Shown: one piece after another, positions 1-9,391 of the stretch
How positions within the stretch are numbered: the stretch's first letter is position 1
Layout of the letters: the number at the start of each line of letters is the position of its first letter
Assembly (NCBI GenBank): GCA_013387205.1
Contig: WARV01000017.1
Coordinates: 1-34,082, forward strand
Reading direction: 5' to 3'
Source of the DNA: Patescibacteria group bacterium
GTDB taxonomy: Bacteria; Patescibacteriota; Doudnabacteria; UBA920
DNA length: 34,082 nucleotides
Notes under the pieces: model-generated
Told to the model about the DNA's origin: nothing
What the model saw: the letters and a program-made list of their open reading frames with translations, nothing else
Database searches by the model: none
Position numbers and translations under genes: made by a program

Positions 1-918
1 AAAGATTTAAGCAAAAAAGACGTTAATATTGCCGGGGGTAAGGGGGCGAGTTTGGGAGAGATGACCCAAACGGGTTTGCCTGTGCCGCCGGGATTTGTGG
101 TGCTATCTTCCGCTTTTGAAAGATTTTTGGAAGAAACTGAACTAGAAGCGGATATAGAAGCCATAATAAAAAAAGTGAACCACAAAGACATCAATTCGGT
201 TGACCGGGCTTCGAATGAAATTCGCCGGATGATTTTGGATGAGAAAATTCCCAAAGACCTGCAGAAAAAGATATTGGAACAATTCAAAAAACTTAAGGCG
301 AAATTTGTCGCGGTAAGGTCTTCTGCTACGGCCGAAGATTCATCGGTGGCTTCGTGGGCCGGAGAACTGGAAACTTATTTGAATGTAACAGAAAAAAATT
401 TGCTTTCTTCCGTTAAAAAATGCTGGTCTTCCCTATTTACTCCTCGCGCTATTTTTTACCGCTTTGAAAAAAAGCTGCACAAGCAAAAAGTATCAGTAGC
501 AGTGGTCGTGCAGCAAATGGTGCAGAGCGAAATATCAGGCATCACTTTTACCGTCCATCCGGTAACTAAAGACCTAAACCAAATGGTAATTGAAGCCGGT
601 TTTGGCCTTGGCGAAGCCATAGTCGGCGGCATGATTACTCCGGATACTTATATTGTCCACAAGGATGACTTTTCTATTTTGGATATAAATGTTTCCGAGC
701 AGACAATGGCAATTGTTAAAACCGGTAAAGGCAACATACAAAAAAAACTAAAAGCTAATATCGGTTCCAAGCAAAAACTTTCGGGCAAGCAAATTATCGA
801 GTTGGCCAAAATCTGCAAAAAAATAGAACAGCATTATAAAAAGCCGCAGGACATTGAATGGGCATTCTCAAAAGGAAAATTTTACATTACCCAGTCGCGT
901 CCTATCACAACTTTATAA
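1..918 (+). CDS. PEP synthase/PPDK-type ATP-binding (PPDK_N) domain protein, 5' truncated by the window edge
   Basis: Frame is open from base 1 (KDLSKKDVNIAGGKGASLGEM...), so the listed ATG at 52 is internal. Motifs GGKGASLGEM, VRSSATAEDS, GLGEAIVGG and C-terminal ITQSRPIT are typical of PPDK_N. The ORF stops right after this domain. Confidence 0.85.
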   Translation, partial: KDLSKKDVNIAGGKGASLGEMTQTGLPVPPGFVVLSSAFERFLEETELEADIEAIIKKVNHKDINSVDRASNEIRRMILDEKIPKDLQKKILEQFKKLKAKFVAVRSSATAEDSSVASWAGELETYLNVTEKNLLSSVKKCWSSLFTPRAIFYRFEKKLHKQKVSVAVVVQQMVQSEISGITFTVHPVTKDLNQMVIEAGFGLGEAIVGGMITPDTYIVHKDDFSILDINVSEQTMAIVKTGKGNIQKKLKANIGSKQKLSGKQIIELAKICKKIEQHYKKPQDIEWAFSKGKFYITQSRPITTL

Positions 919-933
919 TGATAAAAACAGCAA

Positions 934-965
934 TAAAACCCGCCCTCCCAAGAGGGCGGGTTTAA
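934..965 (+). terminator. Rho-independent terminator
   Basis: CCCGCCCTC-ccaa-GAGGGCGGG followed by TTT. Confidence 0.8.
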
Positions 966-1036
966 AATTCCTCCTGTGTAAGGTTTAAGTTTTAGGGTCG
1001 TCAATTATTGTAATTTTAAGAGAAATATTATCTGCT

Positions 1037-2065
1037 ATGGCAATGTTTCGACTGCCAAAAAAAAGAGACTTTAGTTTAAACGGACAGGCCGAAAAAATCC
1101 AAAAAATATTTTTTGTCCTTGCTTTTTCTAGCTGGCTTCTTTTGGGTAATTCTGCTTTTACGCTAAAAGTTTTTGCTGACAATAACGCTTCTGGCACTAC
1201 CAGTCCCCAAATGGATCAAAGCATAAACCAAAGTAATACCAGCCAAAGCAGCACTACCGGAACTAGCAACAGCAATACAAACCCGAGCAGCCAAAATCCA
1301 AATAACCAAAATATCTCTCCCACCCAAACCCAAAATACAGACAACAGCCAAAACAGCAATTCTCAGCCGAGCCAGCAATCAACCCAACCTTCACCATCTT
1401 CCCAACCTTCATCACCTTCTTCCGGCAGTCAAAGCCCTAATAGTCAAAGCGCTAACCAAAGTTCATCCGGAACAGCAACAAGCCAAAACCCTGACACATC
1501 AGGACAATCGAGTTCCCCATCCGCTCCCGCTAGCAACCCTTCTTCTGGTTCTTCAAATACAACTTCCAATCAGGCTCCGTTTTACGGGCTGACTGTTCCG
1601 GAGATTCAACAATATGAAAATCAGAATAAAGCTAGTCAATCTAATACTAACAATTCAAACCATCCAGCAGCAAATAAAAAACCCGCGACCCAAGCCAAAC
1701 CAAGCGCACCATTGAATGTTACGCCAGCAAAACCAATTACGCCAGCTAAACCTTCGAATTCCCAGACGCAACAAACAAACAATAGTTCAAACGCAGCAGA
1801 TACTGCCAGCCAAAATGCGCAAACTTCGGCGGTGACAGATCCGACAAATATCGGAAAATGGCTTGAGTCTACCCCTTCTAGCCCATACCAAAAAGGTTCA
1901 TTAAAACCTATAACGACCAAACTGCTATACGGCCTTGCCTTGTTAACCTCGATTGCGGGAATCTGGCTGGCAACCTCATCCAAAAAACATAAAACAGGTA
2001 TTTTGCAGCCAAAGCAAAAGGAAAATGGAAAACCATCTTTTACATTTTCCAAAGGTTTGCGGTAA
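1037..2065 (+). CDS. Low-complexity Ser/Asn/Gln/Pro-rich surface protein with N- and C-terminal hydrophobic segments
   Basis: N-terminal basic/hydrophobic signal-like segment, about 200 aa of S/N/Q/P/T-rich sequence, C-terminal hydrophobic helix (LLYGLALLTSIAGIWLA) with a basic tail. Confidence 0.7.
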   Translation: MAMFRLPKKRDFSLNGQAEKIQKIFFVLAFSSWLLLGNSAFTLKVFADNNASGTTSPQMDQSINQSNTSQSSTTGTSNSNTNPSSQNPNNQNISPTQTQNTDNSQNSNSQPSQQSTQPSPSSQPSSPSSGSQSPNSQSANQSSSGTATSQNPDTSGQSSSPSAPASNPSSGSSNTTSNQAPFYGLTVPEIQQYENQNKASQSNTNNSNHPAANKKPATQAKPSAPLNVTPAKPITPAKPSNSQTQQTNNSSNAADTASQNAQTSAVTDPTNIGKWLESTPSSPYQKGSLKPITTKLLYGLALLTSIAGIWLATSSKKHKTGILQPKQKENGKPSFTFSKGLR

Positions 2066-2138
2066 TACAACTAATTTTTAATAAAAATACAAGACCAATA
2101 AGCATAAATTATGGGTCGAGTTTTTTATTTGCGCATTC

Positions 2139-3383
2139 ATGGAATCTTTATATAAAAAAGCTGAATTCAAATTTCCTTTTGGCGGCAGGAATAATAAAAA
2201 AATCGGCATTGCCTTAGTTGCGGTTGCCGTGGTTATTTTAGGAATTCTCGCTTACCAAAATAGCCATAAACGCCAGCAGCCGCTTATTTTTTCTCCCAAG
2301 TTTATGCTTAATTCTTTGTGGGATACGTACAAGAAATATTATTGGGATCCTAATGTAGGAAGAACTGTCGACACCCAACGGGGAGGAATTACCACATCAG
2401 AAGGCCAAAGCTACACAATGCTCAGGGCAGTCTGGCAGGACGACAAGCCGGTATTCGACAAAACCTGGGGGTTCACTCGGGATATTTTAAGAAGAAAGCA
2501 GGACAACCTTTTCTCCTGGCTTTACGGAAAGCAGCAGAACGGCAGTTACGGGATATTAACCAACCAAGGCGGACAAAATACGGCTACGGACGCAGATACG
2601 GACATTGCCACGGCTTTGGTTTTCGCTTCTGTCAGATGGCAAGACCCGACATACATGGAGGAAGCGAAAAAAATTATCCAGGACATCTGGAGCCAGGAAG
2701 TGGTTTACATTAACGGCACGCCGTATATCACGGCCGACAATATAGAAAAAAATTCCCCAACTGGAGTTTTAGTAAACCCGTCATATTATGCGCCTTATTC
2801 CTACCGCCTATTCGCGAAAATCGACCCAACGCATGACTGGAATTCGGTAATCAACAGCAGCTATGACGTTTTAGACAAAGTGTCATCTTCTTCAATTGAC
2901 AAAAAGAGCAGCTCCGGCCTGCCTCCGGACTGGATTGTGATTGACAGGAAAACCGGACAGATTAAAGCAGCCCCGAACGATACTTTGACAACCAATTACA
3001 GTTACGATGCGATGCGCACGCCTTTTAGGCTGGCTTTGGACTGGAAATGGAACAACGAACAAAGGGCAAAAGAAATTTTGTCGCGCTACGGTTTTTTGGA
3101 CCAGCAATGGGAGAGCAGGAACAAGCTTTCCGCTTCTTACGCCCATGACGGGCAGGTAATTTCCGATTCCGAATCCCCTGCCATATATGGCGGAAGCCTT
3201 GGCTACTTTTTTGTCATAGACCCTAAAACTGCCAAGCAAGTTTACCAGCAAAAATTAGAGAGCCTTTACAGCCCGGATTACCAGGCCTGGAAACAGGTCC
3301 TAAGCTATTACGATGACAATTGGTCCTGGTTCGCCCTTGCGCTTTATAATAACGATCTTGTAAACCTTGCTCCCGTAAAATGA
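2139..3383 (+). CDS. Glycoside hydrolase family 8 (BcsZ-like endoglucanase), membrane anchored
   Basis: N-terminal TM; TTSEGQSYTMLRAVWQDDKPVFDKTW and DADTDIATALVFA match GH8 catalytic regions. Confidence 0.85.
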   Translation: MESLYKKAEFKFPFGGRNNKKIGIALVAVAVVILGILAYQNSHKRQQPLIFSPKFMLNSLWDTYKKYYWDPNVGRTVDTQRGGITTSEGQSYTMLRAVWQDDKPVFDKTWGFTRDILRRKQDNLFSWLYGKQQNGSYGILTNQGGQNTATDADTDIATALVFASVRWQDPTYMEEAKKIIQDIWSQEVVYINGTPYITADNIEKNSPTGVLVNPSYYAPYSYRLFAKIDPTHDWNSVINSSYDVLDKVSSSSIDKKSSSGLPPDWIVIDRKTGQIKAAPNDTLTTNYSYDAMRTPFRLALDWKWNNEQRAKEILSRYGFLDQQWESRNKLSASYAHDGQVISDSESPAIYGGSLGYFFVIDPKTAKQVYQQKLESLYSPDYQAWKQVLSYYDDNWSWFALALYNNDLVNLAPVK

Positions 3384-3416
3384 TTCCATCTAAAAAATTA
3401 AGTTAAGAAGTGATTC

Positions 3417-5030
3417 ATGAAAAATGAAAAAATCGTCCAAAACGATCCTCGCGAATCTTCTTTTTTACAGACGCCAACCAGCAAGCCGCTTTTTGCGCTG
3501 ACTATCACCATGGCGCTTATTTACCTTTGGATTATTGCTTTTTGGTTTCCGCGGGGCAATACCGTCTTGTTTATTTTATTGATTGTAGGAGAAATATTCC
3601 ATTTGTGGCAGGCGGTCAGCTACATCCATACCGTATGGAATACGGATTATAAAGCAAAAAATGACGAAAAGATAACACCTTTTGTCGATGTGTTCATTAC
3701 CGTAGCCGGCGAGCCGGCTGATGTGGTGGAAAAAACCCTAAGGGCGGCGCTTAACATGGATTACCCGAATTTTTTTGTTTATATATTAAACGACGGGTTC
3801 GTGGCAAAAAAAGAAAATTGGAAGGAGATTGAACTGCTCGCGGAAAAACTCGGAGCTTCCTGCATTACAAGGAAGACTCCCGGCGGAGCCAAAGCCGGAA
3901 ATATAAACAACGCGCTAAAGCTTACCGGCAGCCCTTTGGTGGCGGTATTTGACGCCGACCAGGTGCCGAAAGAAAATTTTTTGAAAAAGATGGCCGGATA
4001 TTTTGTTGACCAAAAAATGGGCTTTGTCCAATCGCCGCAGTATTACGAAAATTATGGCTTAAACGATGTGACTAACGGCGCTTGGGAGCAGCAGGAACTT
4101 TTTTTTGGCCCCATTTGTAAAGGCAAAAACCGCCTGAACTCGGTTTTCATGTGCGGCACCAACATGCTGGTCAGCAGAAAGGCACTGCTTCAGGCGGGGG
4201 GGATGTGCGAGACGAATATCGCAGAAGATTTTCTGACATCCCTGTACATCCATAAAAACGGCTGGAAGTCGGCATATGTCGACGAAGTGCTGGTAAAAGG
4301 CCTGGCTCCCGAAGATTTTTTATCATATTATAAGCAGCAATACCGCTGGGCAAGAGGAAGCCTGGAGCTGCTTTTTAGGCATAACGCCCTAACCAGAAAA
4401 CCGCTAAAATTCAACCAGGAAATTCAGTACGTTGCCTCTGCCAGCTATTACTTGTCAGGGATTGTGGTGCTGATTAATGCCCTGCTGCCTCTGGCTTTCT
4501 TTTATTTCGGGATCGTGCCTTTAAAAATCTCCACCATGGGACTGGCGGCCGTGTTTATCCCCTACATATTTTTAGTTCTGTTCACGCTGCGTTCCACCAG
4601 CAATAATTCTTATACCTTTAAAGCCCTGTCCTTTTCCATGAGTTCATTTATTATCCACATCCAGGCGCTTTTTGCCGTACTAACCAACCAGAAGACCGGA
4701 TTTTCAGTGACGTCAAAAAAACAGCTTGAAGGAAATTTTTGGCACTTGGTGATTCCACATATATTATATATTATGCTTGTCATTTACGGCATAGAAATTG
4801 CAATATTAAGAAACGGCATCAGCGCCCAAGTGCTGACCAACACCTGCTGGGCGTTATTTAACGTAGCGGTTTTTATGCCATTTATAATAGCTGCAAATCC
4901 AGGATGGTTTAAAGCGCTTAAGCAGCCAAGGGTGCTAAAAATTTACCGTTCCCAGCCTGCCAAAGAAACGGTTAAAGCCGGGCGGCCAGAAGTTCCCAAA
5001 CCCGATTTTTCTATTGCTGAAAGAAAATAA
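3417..5030 (+). CDS. Cellulose synthase-like family 2 glycosyltransferase (BcsA-like, no PilZ seen)
   Basis: LNDG, DADQVP, AEDFLTS and QQYRWARG (D, DxD, TED-like, QxxRW motifs) with N- and C-terminal TM segments. Confidence 0.85.
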   Translation: MKNEKIVQNDPRESSFLQTPTSKPLFALTITMALIYLWIIAFWFPRGNTVLFILLIVGEIFHLWQAVSYIHTVWNTDYKAKNDEKITPFVDVFITVAGEPADVVEKTLRAALNMDYPNFFVYILNDGFVAKKENWKEIELLAEKLGASCITRKTPGGAKAGNINNALKLTGSPLVAVFDADQVPKENFLKKMAGYFVDQKMGFVQSPQYYENYGLNDVTNGAWEQQELFFGPICKGKNRLNSVFMCGTNMLVSRKALLQAGGMCETNIAEDFLTSLYIHKNGWKSAYVDEVLVKGLAPEDFLSYYKQQYRWARGSLELLFRHNALTRKPLKFNQEIQYVASASYYLSGIVVLINALLPLAFFYFGIVPLKISTMGLAAVFIPYIFLVLFTLRSTSNNSYTFKALSFSMSSFIIHIQALFAVLTNQKTGFSVTSKKQLEGNFWHLVIPHILYIMLVIYGIEIAILRNGISAQVLTNTCWALFNVAVFMPFIIAANPGWFKALKQPRVLKIYRSQPAKETVKAGRPEVPKPDFSIAERK

Positions 5031-5058
5031 TTGAAAGAGCAGGTCTCAAAAATATTTT

Positions 5059-6702
5059 ATGGATTATACGACTGACACAAAAAAACTGAGCGCCTTTCCT
5101 GCTTCTGCCGGAAATTTTTCCGCTTTTGCCGCAAGGCCAAAAATCGGCTTTCTTTCAAAATACTCAACCAGGGTCATCCTGGCAATTTTTGTATTGTTTG
5201 CCCTGGGAATTTCTTTATTTGCCTTATTGCATCAAAGCCTGAGGCTCGATGAAGCCCAAAGCTTGTGGCAAAGCAACCGCAGCCCAACGGGAATTTTATA
5301 TATTATCGCCCAAGATGTCCACGTTCCACTATATGGCATACTGCTGCATTATTGGCTTTTATTTATCGGAAACAGCGTAACAGCAGGAAGGATTTTTTCT
5401 TTGTTTTTTTTCCTTTTAAGCATACCGGCCATCTATCTTTTGGGCAAAACTGCCTACAATAAGAGCCTGGCGCTTTTTGTCGCACTGTTGTTTTCCATAT
5501 CTCCTTTCCTGAACTGGTACGGGAATGAAACGCGCATGTACAGCATGCTGACCCTTTTTACCATTTTAAACCAGTATTTTTTCATAAGGCTTTTCCACAA
5601 AACTCCTGCAGATGTTGATGATAAAAACGGTGCTGGAAATAAAAGTGTTTGGGCCGGGTACATACTAACGGCGCTTGTCGGCATTTATATCCACTATTTC
5701 TTTTGGCTAATCCTGCTTACCCAGGTCATCTATTTTCTTTTTTCCAAAAAATTATTTCCGAACAACTCTTTAAGGAAATTTGCCGCGACTCTTTTAATTT
5801 TGGTTGTTGCCCTGTCCCCGTGGCTGTATTACGTTAAAAAAATCAATACCGCGTCAAACGCTTCACCGGTTTTGCTAAGGCCGACCACCATAAACGTATT
5901 CAACGCCTTTTCCCAATTCTTTTTCGGGTTCCAGGATGACCACATTAACACCTTGATAATCTCCCTTTGGCCACTTGTTGTAATTTTCGGTTTCTTAAGC
6001 CTAAGTAAAAGGCAAAAAATCCTGCCCGTATCGGTTTATTTTTTCCTTTCGGCTATCCTGCCAATTGCTTTCGCTTTCGCCATAAGCGTGGCTTACATGC
6101 CTTTGTTTATAACCAGGTATTTAATTCTCACAATCCCTTCGCTTTATTTATTTTTAGCCTGGTCTTTTGAATCTTTCACGCCAAGAATATCGGCAATTTT
6201 TAAAACTGTTTTGGTAGCAAGCATGGTAATGACCCTAATCGTCCAGGTTAAAGCCGCTGATAATCCCGCCAAAGAAAATTATGAAGGCGCCGCCCAATAC
6301 CTCAGCAGCCATACCTCGCCCCAAGACGTAATTGTAATATCCGCGCCATTTACCGTGTATCCTGTGGAATATTATTACGACGGCCCTTCCGGCATGGTTA
6401 CCCTGCCTTTATGGAACCGGTTCGTGTTCGGTGCCATCCCCAAATTTTCCGAACAGCAGCTGCCTGCCGAAGTCGACCAGGTCAAAGCGGGGCATGAACG
6501 GGTATTTTTGCTGTTATCCTACGACCAGGGATATGAACAAAAAATAAAAACTTATTTTGACACGCATTTCCCAAAAATATATGAAGAAAATTTTTCTCCG
6601 AAATTAAATTTGTATGTTTACCAAATAAACCAAAATAACCTGGGCTTCAACAGCCTGGTAAATTCCACCAACCAAAGCAGCCCTGTTTCTTCTGGCCAAT
6701 AA
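5059..6702 (+). CDS. GT39/PMT/ArnT-like polytopic glycosyltransferase
   Basis: Multi-TM protein with LRLDEAQSLW near the N-terminus and NWYGNETRMYSMLTLF, typical of dolichyl-phosphate-mannose-like GT39 proteins. Confidence 0.75.
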   Translation: MDYTTDTKKLSAFPASAGNFSAFAARPKIGFLSKYSTRVILAIFVLFALGISLFALLHQSLRLDEAQSLWQSNRSPTGILYIIAQDVHVPLYGILLHYWLLFIGNSVTAGRIFSLFFFLLSIPAIYLLGKTAYNKSLALFVALLFSISPFLNWYGNETRMYSMLTLFTILNQYFFIRLFHKTPADVDDKNGAGNKSVWAGYILTALVGIYIHYFFWLILLTQVIYFLFSKKLFPNNSLRKFAATLLILVVALSPWLYYVKKINTASNASPVLLRPTTINVFNAFSQFFFGFQDDHINTLIISLWPLVVIFGFLSLSKRQKILPVSVYFFLSAILPIAFAFAISVAYMPLFITRYLILTIPSLYLFLAWSFESFTPRISAIFKTVLVASMVMTLIVQVKAADNPAKENYEGAAQYLSSHTSPQDVIVISAPFTVYPVEYYYDGPSGMVTLPLWNRFVFGAIPKFSEQQLPAEVDQVKAGHERVFLLLSYDQGYEQKIKTYFDTHFPKIYEENFSPKLNLYVYQINQNNLGFNSLVNSTNQSSPVSSGQ

Positions 6703-6864
6703 GAATCTATTCGAAAAATAATTTTTAGGCGAAATGCGGGAATTTCTAGGCAGTCGGACAAAACAAATTTCGATGTTTAGCTAAAAGCTAAACGGAGAAA
6801 TTTTTTTGGCCGAATGGCCGAAATTCCAGAATTGCAGCCAAGAAGGATTTTTCGAATAGGTTCT
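6702..6864. repeat. Long imperfect palindrome (about 70-nt arms) with nested central hairpin
   Basis: Left arm AGAATCTATTCGAAAAAT...GGAATTTCTAGGCAGTCGGACAAAACAAATTTC matches the reverse complement of the right arm AGAACCTATTCGAAAAATCC...GGAATTTCGGCCATTCGGCCAAAAAAATTTC; centre GTTTAGCtaaaaGCTAAAC. Confidence 0.85.
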
Positions 6865-6967
6865 AAATTAAGATTAATGGCTGTTTTCCGTCAAAACAAC
6901 CGCAGTGTCCTGCCATAAAATACAGGGATTTTGAAACAAAGGTCGATATTTAACAAAAGGAGTTCAT

Positions 6968-7192
6968 ATGAAAAATTTAAATGGCTTTGAATGGCTGGCA
7001 ATATTTTTGGTAATTATTGGAGGGTTAAATTTGGGATTACTGGGGTTATTTGATTACAACCTGATTGAAAGCATTTTTGGCGTAATGTCGGGCATCACCA
7101 GGATCATTTATACGATTATCGGATTATCCGCTCTTTACCTGGCTATCCTTTCCCCTTCACTGCATAAACGCGCTGAAACTGCTATAGAATAA
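6968..7192 (+). CDS. DUF378 family small membrane protein
   Basis: LNGFEWLAIFLVIIGGLNLGLLGLFDYNLIESIFG...ITRIIYTIIGLSALYLA; upstream AAGGAG RBS. Confidence 0.85.
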   Translation: MKNLNGFEWLAIFLVIIGGLNLGLLGLFDYNLIESIFGVMSGITRIIYTIIGLSALYLAILSPSLHKRAETAIE

Positions 7193-7210
7193 TAAAAAGA
7201 TAAAAAAGAA

Positions 7211-7247
7211 AAACCCCGCCCTGAGCAAAGCCGAACGGGCGGGGTTA
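7211..7247. terminator. Bidirectional terminator between DUF378 and GH6 genes
   Basis: AACCCCGCCC...GGGCGGGGTT between convergent genes with A/T tracts. Confidence 0.75.
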
Positions 7248-7261
7248 ATTTCATTTTACTT

Positions 7262-8911
7262 TTACCAGTTTGCTCTTTGTGCTAAGCCTAAGGCGTATTC
7301 AGGCCACCACACGCCGGCAGAAGGGCCGCCATTACATTGCCCGTCTGATTCTCCCGGCTGTTTGCCCCAGATAAACGCGTCTGCCAAAGGGTTTCCAGTA
7401 GACACGGTTGGCTTACTGCCCAAAGCCCTGCCCAAAGGATTGCACCATTGGCTGTCAGGAGTCGAACCGTTGCCGTTCCTGCTGGTATCAATAATAAAGT
7501 GTTTGCCTCCAATTTTTGACGACACCGCTTTTCCGTAGTTAAGGTTGTCCTGAGTAGTTGTAAAATTGGAAGTATTCAAGGCAAACCCGTCAGCGTAATC
7601 CACCCCTGCATTTTTCAGCTTGGCCGCAATCTCGTCAGGAGACAGCCAGTTGGCGTGCCCGGCATCAATGTAAACCCAGGTTGATCCCAAGGACTTAAGC
7701 GTAGCTACCGCGAATTTTAGCATATCGTACCTGTCCTGAAGCTGGGCCTGGGACAAACAGTTGGTCAGGGCTACTGCATCCGGCTCTAAGACAATCAAAG
7801 CCCTGCGGTTGCCTATACCGGCTGCCAAATTTTTTATCCATGCTTTATACGCGTCAACTGTCTGTGCGCCTCCCGCTGAGAACCCTCCACAGTCGCGGTT
7901 TGGGATGTTGTAAACGATCATTGTCGGCACAGCTCCCTTGCTGGCAGCGGCGGTCACCAGCTTGTTAACGTCGCCCTTAATATCCCCGTTCCAACCGCCA
8001 AGCCATACGGAAGCAGGCTGGGAAGCAATTTTATCCATCATCAAAGCGTCCGCTGGCTTAGATTTCCTCCAGGCATCTGCCTGGCGCTTGGCATTGGAGT
8101 TAGGATCCAGATAGAATTTTACTCCCGAAAGGGGCTTGCCGATTTTTGCAGAAACCAAAACCGGGGCAGGGTCGGAATTTGGAGCTGGAAAAGTTTGTGA
8201 TGTTAATTTAACGTCGTTATTGCTGGCTGGTGCCGCTGCAACGTTATCCAAATAAATGGAAACGAATTTTTCCGCGAATTTCTGGTTGTTGTTATCATAA
8301 GCGGAGAAGTCCAAAACATAAGGACCGCGGCCGTTCCAGGACCAGTTTGTCAAATCTACGCTTGATTCTTTGTGGGGATAATCAGTGTAATTGTCTGACA
8401 TCAAATTTAACTGGCCTTTGTCTACCTGCCAGTACATTTTGTAATCGCCTAAATTTTTGCCATTGACCAATGCCTTAAAAGGCTGGACGCCCGTAACGCG
8501 GGCGTTATCTACAGGCCACCAAATATTAACCGAACTATCGCCCCAGGCTTTGGCGATAGTCACCTTTTTGCCTAACGGACCGGATGAGATATGCTGGCTT
8601 GCTATTGGCTGTATTATCGTACCCATAAGGCCGACTAACAAAGCCAAAAAGGCGTACTTGGCAGTCGAGGTTAAGCTGAAATTCCTGTTTTGGGTTTTGC
8701 TGTTTTTAAAGCTGCTTTGTAAGTAAGAGCTTGCGGGCTTTCTCGTCTTGTACTTTGAAGAGTTAAGAAAAGTTCGTATATTGCCCAGCCCGCTAGAAGA
8801 AAGCGGGCTGGGTTCTTTTATATCTGTATCCGACATTTTAACCCTGCCCGTCTTCTGGAAACCAGGCCGCCCTAAAACTTTTGGCAGCCTGTTAGAGGTT
8901 GTCTTGTTCAT
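7262..8911 (-). CDS. Secreted/anchored glycoside hydrolase family 6 (cellobiohydrolase/endoglucanase)
   Basis: GH6 motifs VPTMIVYNIPNRDCGGFSAGG and ALIVLEPDAVALTNC; N-terminal TM and an Ig-like/CBM-like domain (VNIWWPVDNARVTGVQPFKALV...). Confidence 0.9.
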   Translation of the reverse strand: MNKTTSNRLPKVLGRPGFQKTGRVKMSDTDIKEPSPLSSSGLGNIRTFLNSSKYKTRKPASSYLQSSFKNSKTQNRNFSLTSTAKYAFLALLVGLMGTIIQPIASQHISSGPLGKKVTIAKAWGDSSVNIWWPVDNARVTGVQPFKALVNGKNLGDYKMYWQVDKGQLNLMSDNYTDYPHKESSVDLTNWSWNGRGPYVLDFSAYDNNNQKFAEKFVSIYLDNVAAAPASNNDVKLTSQTFPAPNSDPAPVLVSAKIGKPLSGVKFYLDPNSNAKRQADAWRKSKPADALMMDKIASQPASVWLGGWNGDIKGDVNKLVTAAASKGAVPTMIVYNIPNRDCGGFSAGGAQTVDAYKAWIKNLAAGIGNRRALIVLEPDAVALTNCLSQAQLQDRYDMLKFAVATLKSLGSTWVYIDAGHANWLSPDEIAAKLKNAGVDYADGFALNTSNFTTTQDNLNYGKAVSSKIGGKHFIIDTSRNGNGSTPDSQWCNPLGRALGSKPTVSTGNPLADAFIWGKQPGESDGQCNGGPSAGVWWPEYALGLAQRANW

Positions 8912-9391
8912 TTATTATTTTTGAATTTAAAATTTAATGGTTAGCTGTTGCGCGGGCAAAATATTACGATTAATTATTTCTAAGATTGCCCTTGGTCCGA
9001 AGTGTAAATAGCGGATGCGCGAAATTAATTATTTCACATTAAAATTTTATCAAAGATGCAAACGGAAAGTCGAGAAAACAAGCAGCTCGATGGCTGTTTT
9101 ATGCATTGTTGAAACAAAGAAAAAAATATTTCTTGAAAATATAGCTGTTTTAACCGGCCGCTTTTTGCTTTTATGTATAAAGGATTTGGCAAATTTTTTT
9201 TACAAAAACTTTTTTTGAAAAAAATATCCACATGGCTGGCCTGGGCAACCCGAGCTTTCATTAGTATAAACAACAATAAATATGTTAAAATAAACCTGCC
9301 TTTCAACAATACCTGCTAAACGGACTGGCAAAATATCTCTTAAATATAACCGATTTTTGTTGAAACCAAAAAATAATCACCTTTGTAACAA

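Noticed and set aside
1190-1830. Tandem DNA repeat array in the low-complexity gene
   Set aside because: Compositional bias (S/N/Q/P codons) without a fixed repeat period.
1163-2070. Minus-strand ORFs over the Ser/Asn/Gln-rich protein
   Set aside because: Low-complexity coding sequence generates open frames on the opposite strand; no initiation signals.
9050-9260. Riboswitch (c-di-GMP GEMM-like) suspected because of the nearby glucan genes
   Set aside because: Short look-alike strings (GCAAAC, GGCAACCC) are present, but I could not build the GEMM stems or conserved core.
9034-9309. ORFs in the GH6/sigma intergenic gap (9015-9218 plus, 9034-9309 minus)
   Set aside because: Poly-K/F compositions from A/T runs; no recognizable domain or RBS.
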